A stretch of DNA of 36,722 bases from RGIG1668 sp045124495 (GCA_045124495.1 JBGVLX010000092.1:1-36722), one strand, 5' to 3'; numbered from the stretch's first letter, positions 1 through 8,907 are shown. Numbers and translations: made by a program. The notes: generated by a model from the sequence alone, not told the origin.

Positions 1-1
1 C

Positions 2-265
2 TCCACTCCTATTATTGATAATACATTTTCCCAAAACTCAAAATTAGATGGAAAAGTAAACGAATTTGCGAACAATCCAAAGATTGTAGAAATCACATCT
101 GATATTTTGGAAGAATATAATACCGCTTTAGAATCAGATGCTAACTTAAAGGCAATGATCGAAGAAATGTCACACCCAGCTACGGAAGACAATATAGAGG
201 ATACTTCTGAAGAAACACCTTCCGAAGAAACAACTTCTGAGGAAACCACTCAGACTACAGAATAA
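2..265 (+). CDS. C-terminal end of an unidentified protein (5' truncated by window edge)
   Basis: An open frame runs from the left edge to a TAA at 263-265, giving 87 codons with no start inside the window. The first ~65 residues look like an ordinary helical protein end (VEITSDILEEYNTALESDAN is a typical stretch). The last ~25 residues are a low-complexity acidic tail built from repeats of the type SEET/SEETT, ending TTQTTE. Such Ser/Thr/Glu tails occur at the ends of secreted, lipo- or surface proteins, but no anchor, signal or catalytic motif is visible here. I do not recognise the family. The gene is convergent with the HAD hydrolase gene and separated from it by a strong bidirectional terminator at 330-383, which supports 265 as a true gene end. 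Confidence 0.75.
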   Translation, partial: STPIIDNTFSQNSKLDGKVNEFANNPKIVEITSDILEEYNTALESDANLKAMIEEMSHPATEDNIEDTSEETPSEETTSEETTQTTE

Positions 266-329
266 TCAAAGTTTTACCTTTTTCCGCGCAATTTGAAAAC
301 ATGAGCTTTACATCTCTTCGACTCAATAC

Positions 330-383
330 AAAAATGAGAGGCTGTATCCACTTTCACCTTAAAGGATATTGCCTCTCATTTTT
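330..383. terminator. Bidirectional rho-independent terminator
   Basis: A perfect 13-bp inverted repeat (AAAAATGAGAGGC at 330-342 and GCCTCTCATTTTT at 371-383) encloses an inner 5-bp pair (TATCC 345-349, GGATA 364-368). Either strand gives a stem followed by a T run. It lies between two convergent genes, so it can end both the left-edge gene and the operon ending in the HAD hydrolase gene. Confidence 0.88.
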
Positions 384-431
384 ATTTCATCTCATTCCTG
401 ATGCCTGCCATATAGGAAACACACCACGTTA

Positions 432-1157
432 CTATTTAATAATCATTTCCGCTATTTTTTTCACGTCACCATCCATAATGGTAAATTTGCTTAATAGCTT
501 TCCTTTTACTTCCGGAGAAATATTCGAATGAATATACAAGGAATCCAACCCGGCTTCATAAGAACCCTTTATGTCGGTGATTTCATCATTTCCAATCATA
601 ATGGTTTCTTCTTTCTTTAATCCTAATTCATCTAACATATTCTGGTAAAACTTCAAATCCGGTTTGGCACAATAACAATCTGAAGAAATATATATTTTAT
701 CAAATTTATCACATAAACCAAGAAATCTTAATTCCGGTTCTGTAAAGGTACGTTGGGCATTCGATAATAAAATAATCTTCTTCCCTTTTTTTCTAAGCTC
801 ATCCAGTAACTCCAAGACACCATCATATAACTTTACATAATCCAAAGACATCAAACGGAAAAAATTTGAAGTGCAGACTGCCAATTCTTCTGATACTTTT
901 ACACCTTTTCTTTCAAATAACTCTTTAAATACCGTTTCAATCTTAATATCTGCATGTTTCACTTGATATTCATTTATTACCCGGTTCTTTTCATTTTCAC
1001 ATAGATTAGCATATGTTTCTTTCAGCTCTTCTACCGAATAGGTTGCTCCTTTGGAACCGTAAAAAATAACAAGTTTTTCCCATAATTCCGGTATTTCCTC
1101 ATCTGTATGAATATCTACCAAAGTTCCATACAAATCAAATACATAATTCTGATACAT
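432..1157 (-). CDS. HAD-superfamily hydrolase (HAD-IA type)
   Basis: The 241-aa protein carries the HAD phosphohydrolase motifs in order. Motif I is VFDLYGTLVD, with the predicted nucleophile Asp8. Motif II is ILLSNA near residue 130. The motif III lysine lies in KPDLKFYQNML, and motif IV is IGNDEITDIKGSYEAG near residue 190. The region between motifs I and II is helical, as in the C1-cap HAD-IA group. Where most HAD phosphatases have DxD in motif I, this protein has DLY, so the second aspartate is replaced by Tyr10. A GGGAGG ribosome-binding site lies 9 nt before the ATG. The gene follows ribF after 42 nt on the same strand and is probably the last gene of the rimP-nusA-infB transcript. The substrate cannot be told from sequence; a small phosphorylated metabolite is the usual case. 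Confidence 0.88.
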   Translation of the reverse strand: MYQNYVFDLYGTLVDIHTDEEIPELWEKLVIFYGSKGATYSVEELKETYANLCENEKNRVINEYQVKHADIKIETVFKELFERKGVKVSEELAVCTSNFFRLMSLDYVKLYDGVLELLDELRKKGKKIILLSNAQRTFTEPELRFLGLCDKFDKIYISSDCYCAKPDLKFYQNMLDELGLKKEETIMIGNDEITDIKGSYEAGLDSLYIHSNISPEVKGKLLSKFTIMDGDVKKIAEMIIK

Positions 1158-1199
1158 CGTGATATTCCTCCCTCTATTTTTTATATTTAACTAACCAAA

Positions 1200-2111
1200 C
1201 TAAATTCGATGTTTTGCTTCCTCCACATCACTTTGAATTTGGAATTTTAATTGTTCTACTGTTTCAAACTTTACTTCTGAACGAAGATACTCATAAAAAA
1301 ATATTTTAATTTTTTTCTCATAGATTTCCTCTTGAAAATCAAAGAGATAACTTTCTGCCAGAACTTTTTTCTCCTCTGTAATAGTAGGTTTGGTCCCAAC
1401 ATTAGTAATTCCATTCCAAACCTTCCCATCTACTTCAATTCTCGTAGCATACACTCCAAATGGAATCTGAATTTTCTCTTTCGGATATTCCACATTCGCC
1501 GTTGGAAAACCTAAGCCTGTGGCAAGCCTTCGTCCATGCAGCACAGTTCCCATCAAATAAAACGGATGTCCCAATATTTCATTGGCTTTTTTCATGTTAC
1601 CCTGCTCTAAAATATACCTTATTTCCGTAGAACTAATTTCAACATTTTGATTCTGTATTTTTTTAATACTTGTAACAGAATAATGATATTTTTTCCCAAA
1701 TTCTTTTAGTAGCGGGACATCCCCTCTTTTATTACAGCCAAACCGGAAATCTTCACCAACTATTACATATCTTGCCTTTAGCCTGTCCACCAAATATTCT
1801 TTGATAAATTCTTCTGGTGCTAACTGAAGAAACTCATCTGTAACATTAACTTCATAGTAATGATCAATCCATGAAATCTGATGAAAAAAATCCACCTTCT
1901 CTTCTTTTGACAAAATAGAAGTTTCCTCGGAACCATTCAGATAACTCTGTGGTGATTTGGAAAAAGTAAACACCAATGTCGACATTCCTTTTTCTTTCTG
2001 CTTTTTCAGTTCTGCTAAAAGCTCTCCATGTCCCAGATGAATTCCATCAAATTTTCCGATGGTAACTGCTGTATACGATTTGCTTTTATACTCTTCCTTA
2101 CAAATATTCAT
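1200..2111 (-). CDS. ribF: Bifunctional riboflavin kinase / FMN adenylyltransferase
   Basis: RibF converts riboflavin to FMN and then FAD with two ATP-using domains in the cytoplasm. The N-terminal nucleotidyltransferase domain shows GKFDGIHLGH at residues 19-28, containing the HxGH-type signature, followed by VIVGEDFRFG. The C-terminal kinase domain shows GRRLATGLGFPTANVE near residue 200, with the PTAN magnesium/ATP loop, then GVYATRIEVDG. The length of 303 aa is normal for bacterial RibF. The gene lies 41 nt after truB in the conserved infB-rbfA-truB-ribF order. No FMN riboswitch sequence was recognised in front of it, so it is probably expressed with the translation operon. Confidence 0.96.
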   Translation of the reverse strand: MNICKEEYKSKSYTAVTIGKFDGIHLGHGELLAELKKQKEKGMSTLVFTFSKSPQSYLNGSEETSILSKEEKVDFFHQISWIDHYYEVNVTDEFLQLAPEEFIKEYLVDRLKARYVIVGEDFRFGCNKRGDVPLLKEFGKKYHYSVTSIKKIQNQNVEISSTEIRYILEQGNMKKANEILGHPFYLMGTVLHGRRLATGLGFPTANVEYPKEKIQIPFGVYATRIEVDGKVWNGITNVGTKPTITEEKKVLAESYLFDFQEEIYEKKIKIFFYEYLRSEVKFETVEQLKFQIQSDVEEAKHRI

Positions 2112-2152
2112 ACTGGCTTTCCTAACTACTGTAATACATTAAAAATTTCATC

Positions 2153-3040
2153 TTATCCTAAAAAAAGCTTATATGGTTTTAAATTTTCTTTTTCCCATTC
2201 ATACAGTCCAATAAATTCATTTCTGGCATCATACACCCGTACCAATGAATCTGTTGGTTGCAATGAAAACCAGTTACTATTTAACTTATTGCCATTTAAC
2301 AGCCATTTATCATACTTTTCATCTATCACTACCTGAGGAAAACCAAGAAATGGTGTGTCAACAGGCGAAATATATGTCTCCAAAGTGCCTTTTTCTAATA
2401 ATTCCTTTACCTGTTCTATTTTCAAACTATCCTTAATATAAAAAGAGGATACTCTGGTTCTTACCAACTCTTGCATTGCTCCGCCCACAGACAGTTTTTT
2501 TCCGATATCCCTGCAAATACTTCTTATGTAAGTACCTTTACTGCATTCGATTTCCATGGTCACATAGGGAAGTTCCATACCAATAATTTCTATACGATAG
2601 ACTTCAATTTCCCGTCCTTCCCTTTCAATGACAATTCCTTCTCTAGCTAACTGATATAATTTTTTTCCATTCACTTTTATAGCAGAATACATAGGTGGAA
2701 TCTGCAACTGCTTTCCTATAAATCCATGGATGACCTCTCTGACCTTACTTTCTTCAAGACCGGAAGTATCACTTTCCTTTAGAACCGTTCCTGTCATATC
2801 TTCCGTGTCAGTTTCTATCCCTAACCGAAGTACAACCTGATAAACCTTATCTTTCTCTGTAAGCATATCACAAAGTTTTGTTCCTTTTCCTAAACACACC
2901 GGCAAAACCCCCTCAGCCTGAGGGTCCAGTGTGCCGGTATGACCAATCTTTTTCTGCTTTAAAACACCTCTTAAAATAGCAACCACATCGTGGGAAGTAT
3001 AACCTTTTTCTTTGTAAATGTTAATTAATCCGTGATACAC
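2153..3040 (-). CDS. truB: tRNA pseudouridine(55) synthase
   Basis: TruB isomerises U55 in the T-psi-C loop of tRNA. The family signature KIGHTGTLDPQAEGVLPVCL begins near residue 31 and contains the catalytic aspartate Asp39. Downstream, the segments PPMYSAIKVNGKKLYQLAREG and GTYIRSICRDIG are the usual substrate-binding motifs. The last ~60 residues form a short PUA-like tail. At 295 aa it matches Firmicute TruB. The start overlaps the end of nrnA by 16 nt, indicating translational coupling within the rimP-to-ribF operon. The opening MYHGLINIYKEKGYTSHDVV fits the family start (GxxxxxKPxGxTS), although the usual proline is replaced: this protein has KEKG. Confidence 0.96.
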   Translation of the reverse strand: MYHGLINIYKEKGYTSHDVVAILRGVLKQKKIGHTGTLDPQAEGVLPVCLGKGTKLCDMLTEKDKVYQVVLRLGIETDTEDMTGTVLKESDTSGLEESKVREVIHGFIGKQLQIPPMYSAIKVNGKKLYQLAREGIVIEREGREIEVYRIEIIGMELPYVTMEIECSKGTYIRSICRDIGKKLSVGGAMQELVRTRVSSFYIKDSLKIEQVKELLEKGTLETYISPVDTPFLGFPQVVIDEKYDKWLLNGNKLNSNWFSLQPTDSLVRVYDARNEFIGLYEWEKENLKPYKLFLG

Positions 3041-4035
3041 TGATTTTCCTCCGGATTTTCCTCATAATCAAGAATCTGCTTTTCAATATGGGCAGACACA
3101 TTATTAATGACATCATAAATGGAACTTGCAGGCAGAGTACATCCAGCTGCTCTGATATGTCCTCCACCTCCAAAATAAGAAGCTATCTTACTCACATCAA
3201 CATAACTGTTAGAACGCATGCTAACCTTATATTCACCATTCGGCTTTTCATACACAAACAAAGCGACTTCGATTCCTTTGGTCAGTCTTAGCTGATCTAC
3301 AATACCATCTAAGTCAATGGAAGTAGCTCCATAAAAGTCTAGTACATTTTTCTTAAAATAGGTCACAATCCCCTTCCCATTTAAGAATAATATACTTTCC
3401 ATCAATGCTCTTCCTAGTAATTGATTTTGCATATAAGTTTTTGCATAAAATGTGTCATCAATGATCTTTTCCGACTTAATCCCTTTTTCTACAAGGTATC
3501 CTGCCACTTCCATGGAGTGTTTTGTTGTATTAGAATGACGAAACACTCCCGTGTCATGAACCAGACCTAAATATAATGATTCTGCCGTTTTCTTTGAAAT
3601 TTTATCATAATCCATAAGGTCAAAGAGCAGTTCACAGGTAGAACTTGCCTCTGGTCTGATAATATCAACATCTGCATACCCCTTATTGCTGATATGATGA
3701 TCTACACAAACGGTTCTTTTTGCATTTTGGAAACATTTGTAAAAATCCTGAAATCTTTTATCATCACCACAATCCAAGGCAATACATAAATCATACTCTT
3801 TTTCGTCCCATTCGTGTATAATGGTTTTTGCAGAATCAAGGAAATAAAACGCTTCTTTAAAAGGTTGCAGATAAATCTGAACCTTTTTCCCCTGGTAATT
3901 ATCTAGTATATATTGATAGACTGCAGTACAGGAACCAACACAATCACCATCCGGACTGGAATGTCCAATGATACCTATGGTTTGAGCATTATTAATTTCA
4001 TCAATTAGCTTATTCAATGTTATCCCCATCCTCAT
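3025..4035 (-). CDS. nrnA: DHH-family oligoribonuclease / pAp phosphatase (NrnA-like)
   Basis: NrnA-type enzymes degrade very short RNA (nanoRNA) and often dephosphorylate pAp, using two metal ions. The metal-binding motifs are visible: GHSSPDGDCVGS (His25, Asp29, Asp31), LDCGDD near residues 88-92, VCVDHH with the DHH triad at 112-114, and the C-terminal DHHA1 motif YFGGGGHIRAAG near residue 300. The length of 336 aa is typical. The start (MRMGITLNKL) overlaps the end of rbfA, and the 3' end overlaps truB, so three genes are translationally coupled. Placement between rbfA and truB is common in Firmicutes. Linear dinucleotides such as pApA from c-di-AMP turnover are another possible substrate for this family. 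Confidence 0.92.
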   Translation of the reverse strand: MRMGITLNKLIDEINNAQTIGIIGHSSPDGDCVGSCTAVYQYILDNYQGKKVQIYLQPFKEAFYFLDSAKTIIHEWDEKEYDLCIALDCGDDKRFQDFYKCFQNAKRTVCVDHHISNKGYADVDIIRPEASSTCELLFDLMDYDKISKKTAESLYLGLVHDTGVFRHSNTTKHSMEVAGYLVEKGIKSEKIIDDTFYAKTYMQNQLLGRALMESILFLNGKGIVTYFKKNVLDFYGATSIDLDGIVDQLRLTKGIEVALFVYEKPNGEYKVSMRSNSYVDVSKIASYFGGGGHIRAAGCTLPASSIYDVINNVSAHIEKQILDYEENPEENQCITD

Positions 4036-4393
4036 TTTTTATCTGACTAGTAACTTCGTCAATTTTTTTCGACATAGAAACTCCATATCCAATAGAATCA
4101 TCCATAATAAATTTAATTTCTGGTGTATTTCTTAAATTAATGCTTCTTGCAAGTTCTTTTCTTACAAATCCAACCGCACTGTTTAGTCCTGCCAAGGTCT
4201 CCTTTTTTTCTTCTTCATCCCCCAACACACTAATATATGCCTTACACTGTTTCAAATCCGGTGTTACTTCTACTGAAACTACAGAAGTCATGGAATGAAT
4301 TCTTGGATCCTTTATTTCTCTGCTGATAATACGGCTTAATTCTTTTTGAACTTCACCATTAATTCTAGTGTTCTTAATACTGTTCTTTCTCAT
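4010..4393 (-). CDS. rbfA: 30S ribosome-binding factor A
   Basis: RbfA is a KH-fold protein that binds late 30S precursors and assists maturation of the 5' end of 16S rRNA. The 127-aa sequence shows the family pattern: an N-terminal helix RINGEVQKELSRIISREIKD, then SVVSVEVTPDLKQCKAYISV, and the C-terminal LRNTPEIKFIMDDSIGYGVSM. This last segment resembles the usual R-x-x-P-x-(L/I)-x-F-x-x-D-x-S motif. The gene follows infB after 12 nt and overlaps nrnA by 26 nt. Its place between infB and truB is the standard one. Confidence 0.95.
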   Translation of the reverse strand: MRKNSIKNTRINGEVQKELSRIISREIKDPRIHSMTSVVSVEVTPDLKQCKAYISVLGDEEEKKETLAGLNSAVGFVRKELARSINLRNTPEIKFIMDDSIGYGVSMSKKIDEVTSQIKNEDGDNIE

Positions 4394-4405
4394 AGCTTTG
4401 CTCTA

Positions 4406-6643
4406 TTATCTAGGCACTTCCACCATAATGAAGGCTTCGATTAAATCTCCTTCTTTTACATCATTGAATTTTTCCATAACAAGACCACATTCGTATCCTG
4501 CCTTTACTTCCTTTACATCATCTTTAAATCTCTTAAGAGATGCTAAAGGTCCTTCGAAAATCTTTTCTCCTTCTCGAGTAATTCTTACAGACGCATTTCT
4601 TGTAATATTACCATCCAGGACATAAGAACCGGCAATTGTACCAACTCCGGAAGCTTTGTATGTCTGACGTACTTCCAAATGTCCGATGACTTTTTCTTCG
4701 TACACAGGATCTAACATTCCCTTCATGGCAGCTTCGATGTCTTCAATGGCATTGTAAATAACACGATAAAGTCTTAAATCTACCTTTTCTCTTTCTGCAA
4801 CGGATTTTGCCATGGCATCCGGACGAATATTAAATCCAATGATGATGGCATTCGAAGCAGATGCCAGAATAACGTCAGATTCATTAATTGCACCAACACC
4901 GGCATGAATTACTTTAATCACTACTTCTTCGTTTGAAAGCTTTAATAAGCTTTGTTTTACTGCTTCCACAGAACCTTGAACGTCTGCTTTTACTACCAGA
5001 TTTAATTCCTTTACATTACCTGCCTGAATCTGGGAGAACAAATCATCTAAAGATAACTTAGACTTTGTATCTGCCAGCATCTTTTCTCTTCCATAGGCGA
5101 TAAATACTTCTGCCATGGAACGTGCTTCCTTTTCATTGGCAGTTCCTACAAAAATCTCACCAGCCATAGGAACTTCATTTAATCCAAGGATTTCCACAGG
5201 AGTAGACGGAGTTGCTTCATTTACTCTGCGACCCTTATCATCAATCATGGCACGTACTTTACCATAGGCATTTCCTACTGCAACGGCATCTCCTACACGT
5301 AACGTTCCTTTTTGAACCAATACAGTAGCAACCGGACCTCTTCCCTTATCCAACTGCGCTTCGATAACCAATCCTCTTGCTTTACGATTTGGATTCGCCT
5401 TTAATTCCAATACTTCTGCTGTAAGAAGAATCATATCTAAAAGATTATCGATACCTTCTTTTGTATGAGCCGAAACCGGACAAAAGATAGTACTTCCACC
5501 CCAATCTTCTGCCACCAATTCATGTTCCACCAACTCTTGCTTTACACGTTCAATATTGGCGCTTTCTTTATCAATTTTATTTACTGCTACAATAATTTCA
5601 ACACCGGCAGCCTTAGCATGGTTAATCGCCTCTACCGTCTGTGGCATAACACCATCATCTGCTGCTACAACCAAGATAGCAATATCTGTAGATTGGGCAC
5701 CACGCATACGCATAGCGGTAAACGCTTCATGTCCCGGAGTATCAAGAAATGTAATTTTCTGACCATTTACATCAACGGTATAAGCACCAATGTGCTGGGT
5801 AATACCACCTGCTTCTCCTGTAGTAACGGAAGTCTGACGAATAGCATCCAAAAGGGAAGTTTTACCATGGTCTACGTGTCCCATAACACATACAACCGGT
5901 GGACGTTCTTTTAACTTAGATTCGTCTTCCTCTTCCTCTTTTAGCATTTCTTCAATTACATCAACCTTTGGTTCCGGTTCACAAATACAGTTATATTCTA
6001 ATGCGATTTCTTCTGCCTGTTCATAGGTTAAATCTGAATTTACGTTTAGAATTTTACCAGCCAAAAACATCTTCTTAATTAATGCTGCTGCCGGTTCCTT
6101 TATCTTATCTGCAAAATCTCTTACTGAAATCACTTCCGGAAGTATAATGGTACGAATGGTTTCTTCCACAGCGGTTTCTTCTTTTACTTTTGTTTCTTCC
6201 ATTGATTTTCCTTGTTCTTTCTTGTTTTCGTTTGTGTTTTTCTGATTGTTTTTGCTCTTTTGCTTATTATTTCCTTGATTTGAAAAAGAATTCTGTTCCT
6301 TAAAATTCTTATCTTTTTGTTTTTGATTTTCTTTATTTTCTTCTTTTTTCTGTACTTCTTTCTTTTGTTCCTTTACTTCTTTTTTGGTTTCTGCTTTTAC
6401 ATCATGATTAAAAGAAGCTTTTTGTTCCTGTTTTACCTGATTTTCTTTCTTTAACACTTCATTTTTCGTTTCTTTTGGCTGCTTGCTGCCATTTAACTGT
6501 TCCATCACCATATCAATCTGTTCGTCAGTAATGGTACTCATATGACTTTTTACCTCAATTCCCTGTTCTTTTAGAATTGAAATAATATCCGTACTGCTTT
6601 TATCCAAACTCTTTGCCAATTCATGTATTCTCATTTTTGACAT
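4406..6643 (-). CDS. infB: Translation initiation factor IF-2
   Basis: IF-2 is the GTPase that brings initiator fMet-tRNA to the 30S subunit and promotes subunit joining. The 745-aa protein has an N-terminal IF2_N domain (residues ~1-50) and a Lys/Glu/Gln/Asn-rich disordered linker (~52-165). A second IF2_N-like domain follows (~168-220), then the G domain beginning at GHVDHGKT (255-262) with DTPGHEAF, NKID and SAHT motifs, and then the EF-Tu-like and C-terminal IF2 domains. The start at MSKMRIHELAK is supported by GGAGG 8 nt upstream, inside the end of the L7Ae-like gene. The gene lies 3 nt after that reading frame. Confidence 0.98.
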   Translation of the reverse strand: MSKMRIHELAKSLDKSSTDIISILKEQGIEVKSHMSTITDEQIDMVMEQLNGSKQPKETKNEVLKKENQVKQEQKASFNHDVKAETKKEVKEQKKEVQKKEENKENQKQKDKNFKEQNSFSNQGNNKQKSKNNQKNTNENKKEQGKSMEETKVKEETAVEETIRTIILPEVISVRDFADKIKEPAAALIKKMFLAGKILNVNSDLTYEQAEEIALEYNCICEPEPKVDVIEEMLKEEEEDESKLKERPPVVCVMGHVDHGKTSLLDAIRQTSVTTGEAGGITQHIGAYTVDVNGQKITFLDTPGHEAFTAMRMRGAQSTDIAILVVAADDGVMPQTVEAINHAKAAGVEIIVAVNKIDKESANIERVKQELVEHELVAEDWGGSTIFCPVSAHTKEGIDNLLDMILLTAEVLELKANPNRKARGLVIEAQLDKGRGPVATVLVQKGTLRVGDAVAVGNAYGKVRAMIDDKGRRVNEATPSTPVEILGLNEVPMAGEIFVGTANEKEARSMAEVFIAYGREKMLADTKSKLSLDDLFSQIQAGNVKELNLVVKADVQGSVEAVKQSLLKLSNEEVVIKVIHAGVGAINESDVILASASNAIIIGFNIRPDAMAKSVAEREKVDLRLYRVIYNAIEDIEAAMKGMLDPVYEEKVIGHLEVRQTYKASGVGTIAGSYVLDGNITRNASVRITREGEKIFEGPLASLKRFKDDVKEVKAGYECGLVMEKFNDVKEGDLIEAFIMVEVPR

Positions 6644-6646
6644 TAC

Positions 6647-6970
6647 TTACACCTCCGCACTATTCTTACAATCCATATGCTTTATGATAACATCAGCAAA
6701 ACCCGGCTCCGTGATTGCCACCGAGGCACGCATTTCTTTACCAATGGCATGTGCCAGACTTTCTTTATTACCATATATTCTAAGTGGAACGTTATAAAAA
6801 TTACACATATTCGTAAACATTTTCTTCGTATTATCTGACGCATCAGACGCTAAAATTACTAAATATGCATGGGCTGATTTTACTGCTTTTTCCGTAGCAA
6901 ATTCACCACTGACTACTTTTCCTGCCTTTGTCGCCATTCCCAGCATGGCAAATGCTTTATCCGTTTTCAA
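6647..6970 (-). CDS. ylxQ: L7Ae/L30e-family RNA-binding protein (YlxQ-like)
   Basis: This 107-aa protein matches the small L7Ae/L30e/S12e RNA-binding fold found between ylxR and infB in Firmicutes. It shows LGMATKAGKVVSGEFATEKAV, the hydrophobic strand AYLVILASDASDNTKKMF, and the VPLRIYGNKESLAHAIGKE segment characteristic of the fold. Members of this fold bind kink-turn RNA; the biological role of YlxQ is not established. The start overlaps the end of ylxR by 14 nt, and the stop lies 3 nt before infB, so it belongs to the nusA-infB transcript. Confidence 0.92.
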   Translation of the reverse strand: MKTDKAFAMLGMATKAGKVVSGEFATEKAVKSAHAYLVILASDASDNTKKMFTNMCNFYNVPLRIYGNKESLAHAIGKEMRASVAITEPGFADVIIKHMDCKNSAEV

Positions 6971-7238
6971 GATGATTAAACTCCTCTTCCAATTCTGTAT
7001 AGATTTCTTCTGGAATTTTTACTTTTAAAGAACGTTCCAAACCTTTGTTCTTTAATGCCACCAGCAAACATTCTTTCTTAAAACAAATGTATGCACCTCT
7101 TCCATTTTTCTTTCCGGTTGTATCTAATTCAATCTTTTCTTCCGGAGTTTTTATTACTCGAAGCATCTCTTTTTTTGCCATCATTTCACGACAGCCAATA
7201 CATTGTCTGGTTGGAATTTTTTTTGGCAATTTCGTCAC
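6957..7238 (-). CDS. ylxR: YlxR/RnpM-family RNA-binding protein (DUF448)
   Basis: The 93-aa protein has the DUF448 hallmarks: PTRQCIGCREM near the N terminus (a Cys-x-x-Cys pair) and GRGAYICFKKECL, containing the conserved GRGAY motif, in the middle. Members bind RNA, and the family has been linked to RNase P modulation (RnpM). That role is from family knowledge, not from this sequence. It lies 30 nt after nusA and overlaps ylxQ, exactly as in other Firmicute nusA operons. Confidence 0.93.
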   Translation of the reverse strand: MTKLPKKIPTRQCIGCREMMAKKEMLRVIKTPEEKIELDTTGKKNGRGAYICFKKECLLVALKNKGLERSLKVKIPEEIYTELEEEFNHLENG

Positions 7239-7268
7239 ATCCTATTCTATCGTTTCCTACTCTTTTGC

Positions 7269-8351
7269 TTATGATTCAACTACTTCCTCTTCTTCTCCGG
7301 AATCATTGCTTACCATTCCTGCTTGTGATTCACTCTTAATATCAATCTTATATCCGGTAAGTCTTGCCGCAAGTCTTGCATTCTGACCTTCTTTACCAAT
7401 TGCTAAAGATAACTGGTAATCAGGAACCACAACTTTCGCACTCTTTTCTTCCACATCTACATCCACCGTCACTACCTTTGATGGGCTTAATGCATTTTCA
7501 ATCAATACTGCCGGATCTTCACTCCAGTTAATAATATCAATTTTTTCACCTTTCAGATCATTTACGATAGCATTTACTCTGGCTCCGTTTAATCCAACAC
7601 AGGCACCTACCGGGTCTACATCTTTATTATTTGACCAGACTGCAATCTTGGTTCTAGATCCTGCTTCTCTTGAAATACTCTTAATTTCAACAGTTCCATC
7701 TGCTACCTCTGTTACTTCTTTCTCAAACAATCTTTTTACTAAATCAGGATGGGTTCTGGATACCAAAATCTTAGGGCCTTTATTATTAGAACGCACTTCA
7801 ATGATATATAGTTTAATTCTTTCTGTCGGTTTAAATACTTCTCCCGGAACCTGTTCACTTTCAGTTAATACCGCATCTGTTTTATCGTCTAAACTTACAC
7901 TGATATTCTTACCAACATATCTTTGAACAATCCCTGTAACAATGTCTTTTTCTTTACACTGAAAATGATTGTATAAGGCATTTCTTTCCTCTTCTTTTAT
8001 TTTCTGGACAATAACACTTCTTGCCTGCTGTGCAGCAATACGTCCGAAGTTTTTCGGAGTAATTACAACATTAACAATATCTCCTATTTCATAACGAAAA
8101 TTTATCATTTTTGCTTCTGCAAGACTGATTTGTACTGCAGGATCCTGTACTTGTTCCACAACTTCTTTTTCTGCTAATACACTAATCTCGCCATTTTCCC
8201 TATCCATAGTTACTTTAATGTTTTCTTCTTTTCCAAAGTCACGCTTACATGCCGCAAAAATCGATTTTTCAATCGCTTCAAACAAGATTTCCTTGTCAAT
8301 TCCTTTCTCCTTTTCAATCTGGTTTAATGCACCGATTAATTCTGAACTCAT
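7269..8351 (-). CDS. nusA: Transcription termination/antitermination factor NusA
   Basis: NusA binds RNA polymerase and nascent RNA and tunes pausing, termination and antitermination. The 360-aa protein has the N-terminal polymerase-binding domain (MSSELIGALNQIEKEKGIDK onward), an S1 domain near residues 130-200 (IVTGIVQRYVGKNISVSL), and two KH domains. KH1 contains DPVGACVGLNGARVNAIVNDL. KH2 contains LAIGKEGQNARLAARLTGYK. The acidic tail EEEEVVES replaces the long C-terminal repeats of proteobacterial NusA, as is normal for Firmicutes. The gene lies 24 nt after rimP and has a GGAGGAGA ribosome-binding site. Confidence 0.97.
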   Translation of the reverse strand: MSSELIGALNQIEKEKGIDKEILFEAIEKSIFAACKRDFGKEENIKVTMDRENGEISVLAEKEVVEQVQDPAVQISLAEAKMINFRYEIGDIVNVVITPKNFGRIAAQQARSVIVQKIKEEERNALYNHFQCKEKDIVTGIVQRYVGKNISVSLDDKTDAVLTESEQVPGEVFKPTERIKLYIIEVRSNNKGPKILVSRTHPDLVKRLFEKEVTEVADGTVEIKSISREAGSRTKIAVWSNNKDVDPVGACVGLNGARVNAIVNDLKGEKIDIINWSEDPAVLIENALSPSKVVTVDVDVEEKSAKVVVPDYQLSLAIGKEGQNARLAARLTGYKIDIKSESQAGMVSNDSGEEEEVVES

Positions 8352-8375
8352 TTCCTTATCTCCTCCTAATGTTTA

Positions 8376-8837
8376 TTAAAAATCTAATGCTAATCGTATT
8401 AAGGCAATATCATTCCGGTTAAATATGATTTCCTGATCATTTTGTATGGTTATGGTATTCTCGTCAAAAGCAACCAATTGTCCTTCAAATTCTTTTTGTT
8501 TGTCTATGGCTTTATATAACTTCACTTCTACATCGGAACCTATGCTTCTTTTTAAATCTTTATCCTTCTTTAATGGTCTCCCAAGTCCTGGAGAGCTTAC
8601 TTCCAGAATATACGCATCCTCAATAAAATCGTCTGCATCTAATTTTACTTCTAATTCTCTGCTAATGGTAACACAGTCATCGATATTAATGCCACCCTCT
8701 TTGTCTGCGAATACTCTTAGATAATAATTGGATCCTTCTTTTACATACTCCACATCTACCAGTTCAAACTGGTGAGCATCCACAATTGGCTGAACCAATT
8801 CTTCACACTTTTTTTCAATTTCTGTTTTTTTCAGCAT
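8376..8837 (-). CDS. rimP: Ribosome maturation factor RimP
   Basis: RimP supports 30S assembly. The 153-aa protein shows ELVDVEYVKEGSNYYLRVFAD, the central DCVTISRELEVKLDADD, and LEVSSPGLGRPLKKDKDL with the conserved SSPGLxRPL signature. The frame is open 35 codons further upstream to 8942. However, the ATG at 8837 has AGGAAGGA just before it and begins MLKKTEIEKKCEELVQPI, matching family N termini. The upstream extension would encode the leader hairpin at 8908-8931 and lies between the promoter and this start, so I treat it as untranslated leader. It is the first gene of the nusA-infB operon. Confidence 0.95.
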   Translation of the reverse strand: MLKKTEIEKKCEELVQPIVDAHQFELVDVEYVKEGSNYYLRVFADKEGGINIDDCVTISRELEVKLDADDFIEDAYILEVSSPGLGRPLKKDKDLKRSIGSDVEVKLYKAIDKQKEFEGQLVAFDENTITIQNDQEIIFNRNDIALIRLALDF

Positions 8838-8907
8838 ATTTTCCTTCCTTTCCAAAACTTGCATAAGACTCACTTTTTCATTATTGTTTTTTCTCACAAC
8901 AAATTGA

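Noticed and set aside
301..531. 76-codon + strand frame over the terminator at 330-383
   Set aside because: It runs through the terminator hairpin and into the HAD gene antisense; no ribosome-binding site or protein-like pattern.
2112..2152. FMN riboswitch before ribF
   Set aside because: The gap to truB is only 41 nt and has none of the conserved RFN-element sequence.
5465..5914. 149-codon + strand open frame inside infB
   Set aside because: It lies wholly antisense to the conserved IF-2 G domain, has no ribosome-binding site, and is Ser/Asn/Thr/Cys-rich in the way antisense frames usually are.
4406..6643. Frame damage suggested by the Lys/Glu/Gln/Asn low-complexity stretch in infB
   Set aside because: The frame is continuous and such disordered linkers are normal in Firmicute IF-2.
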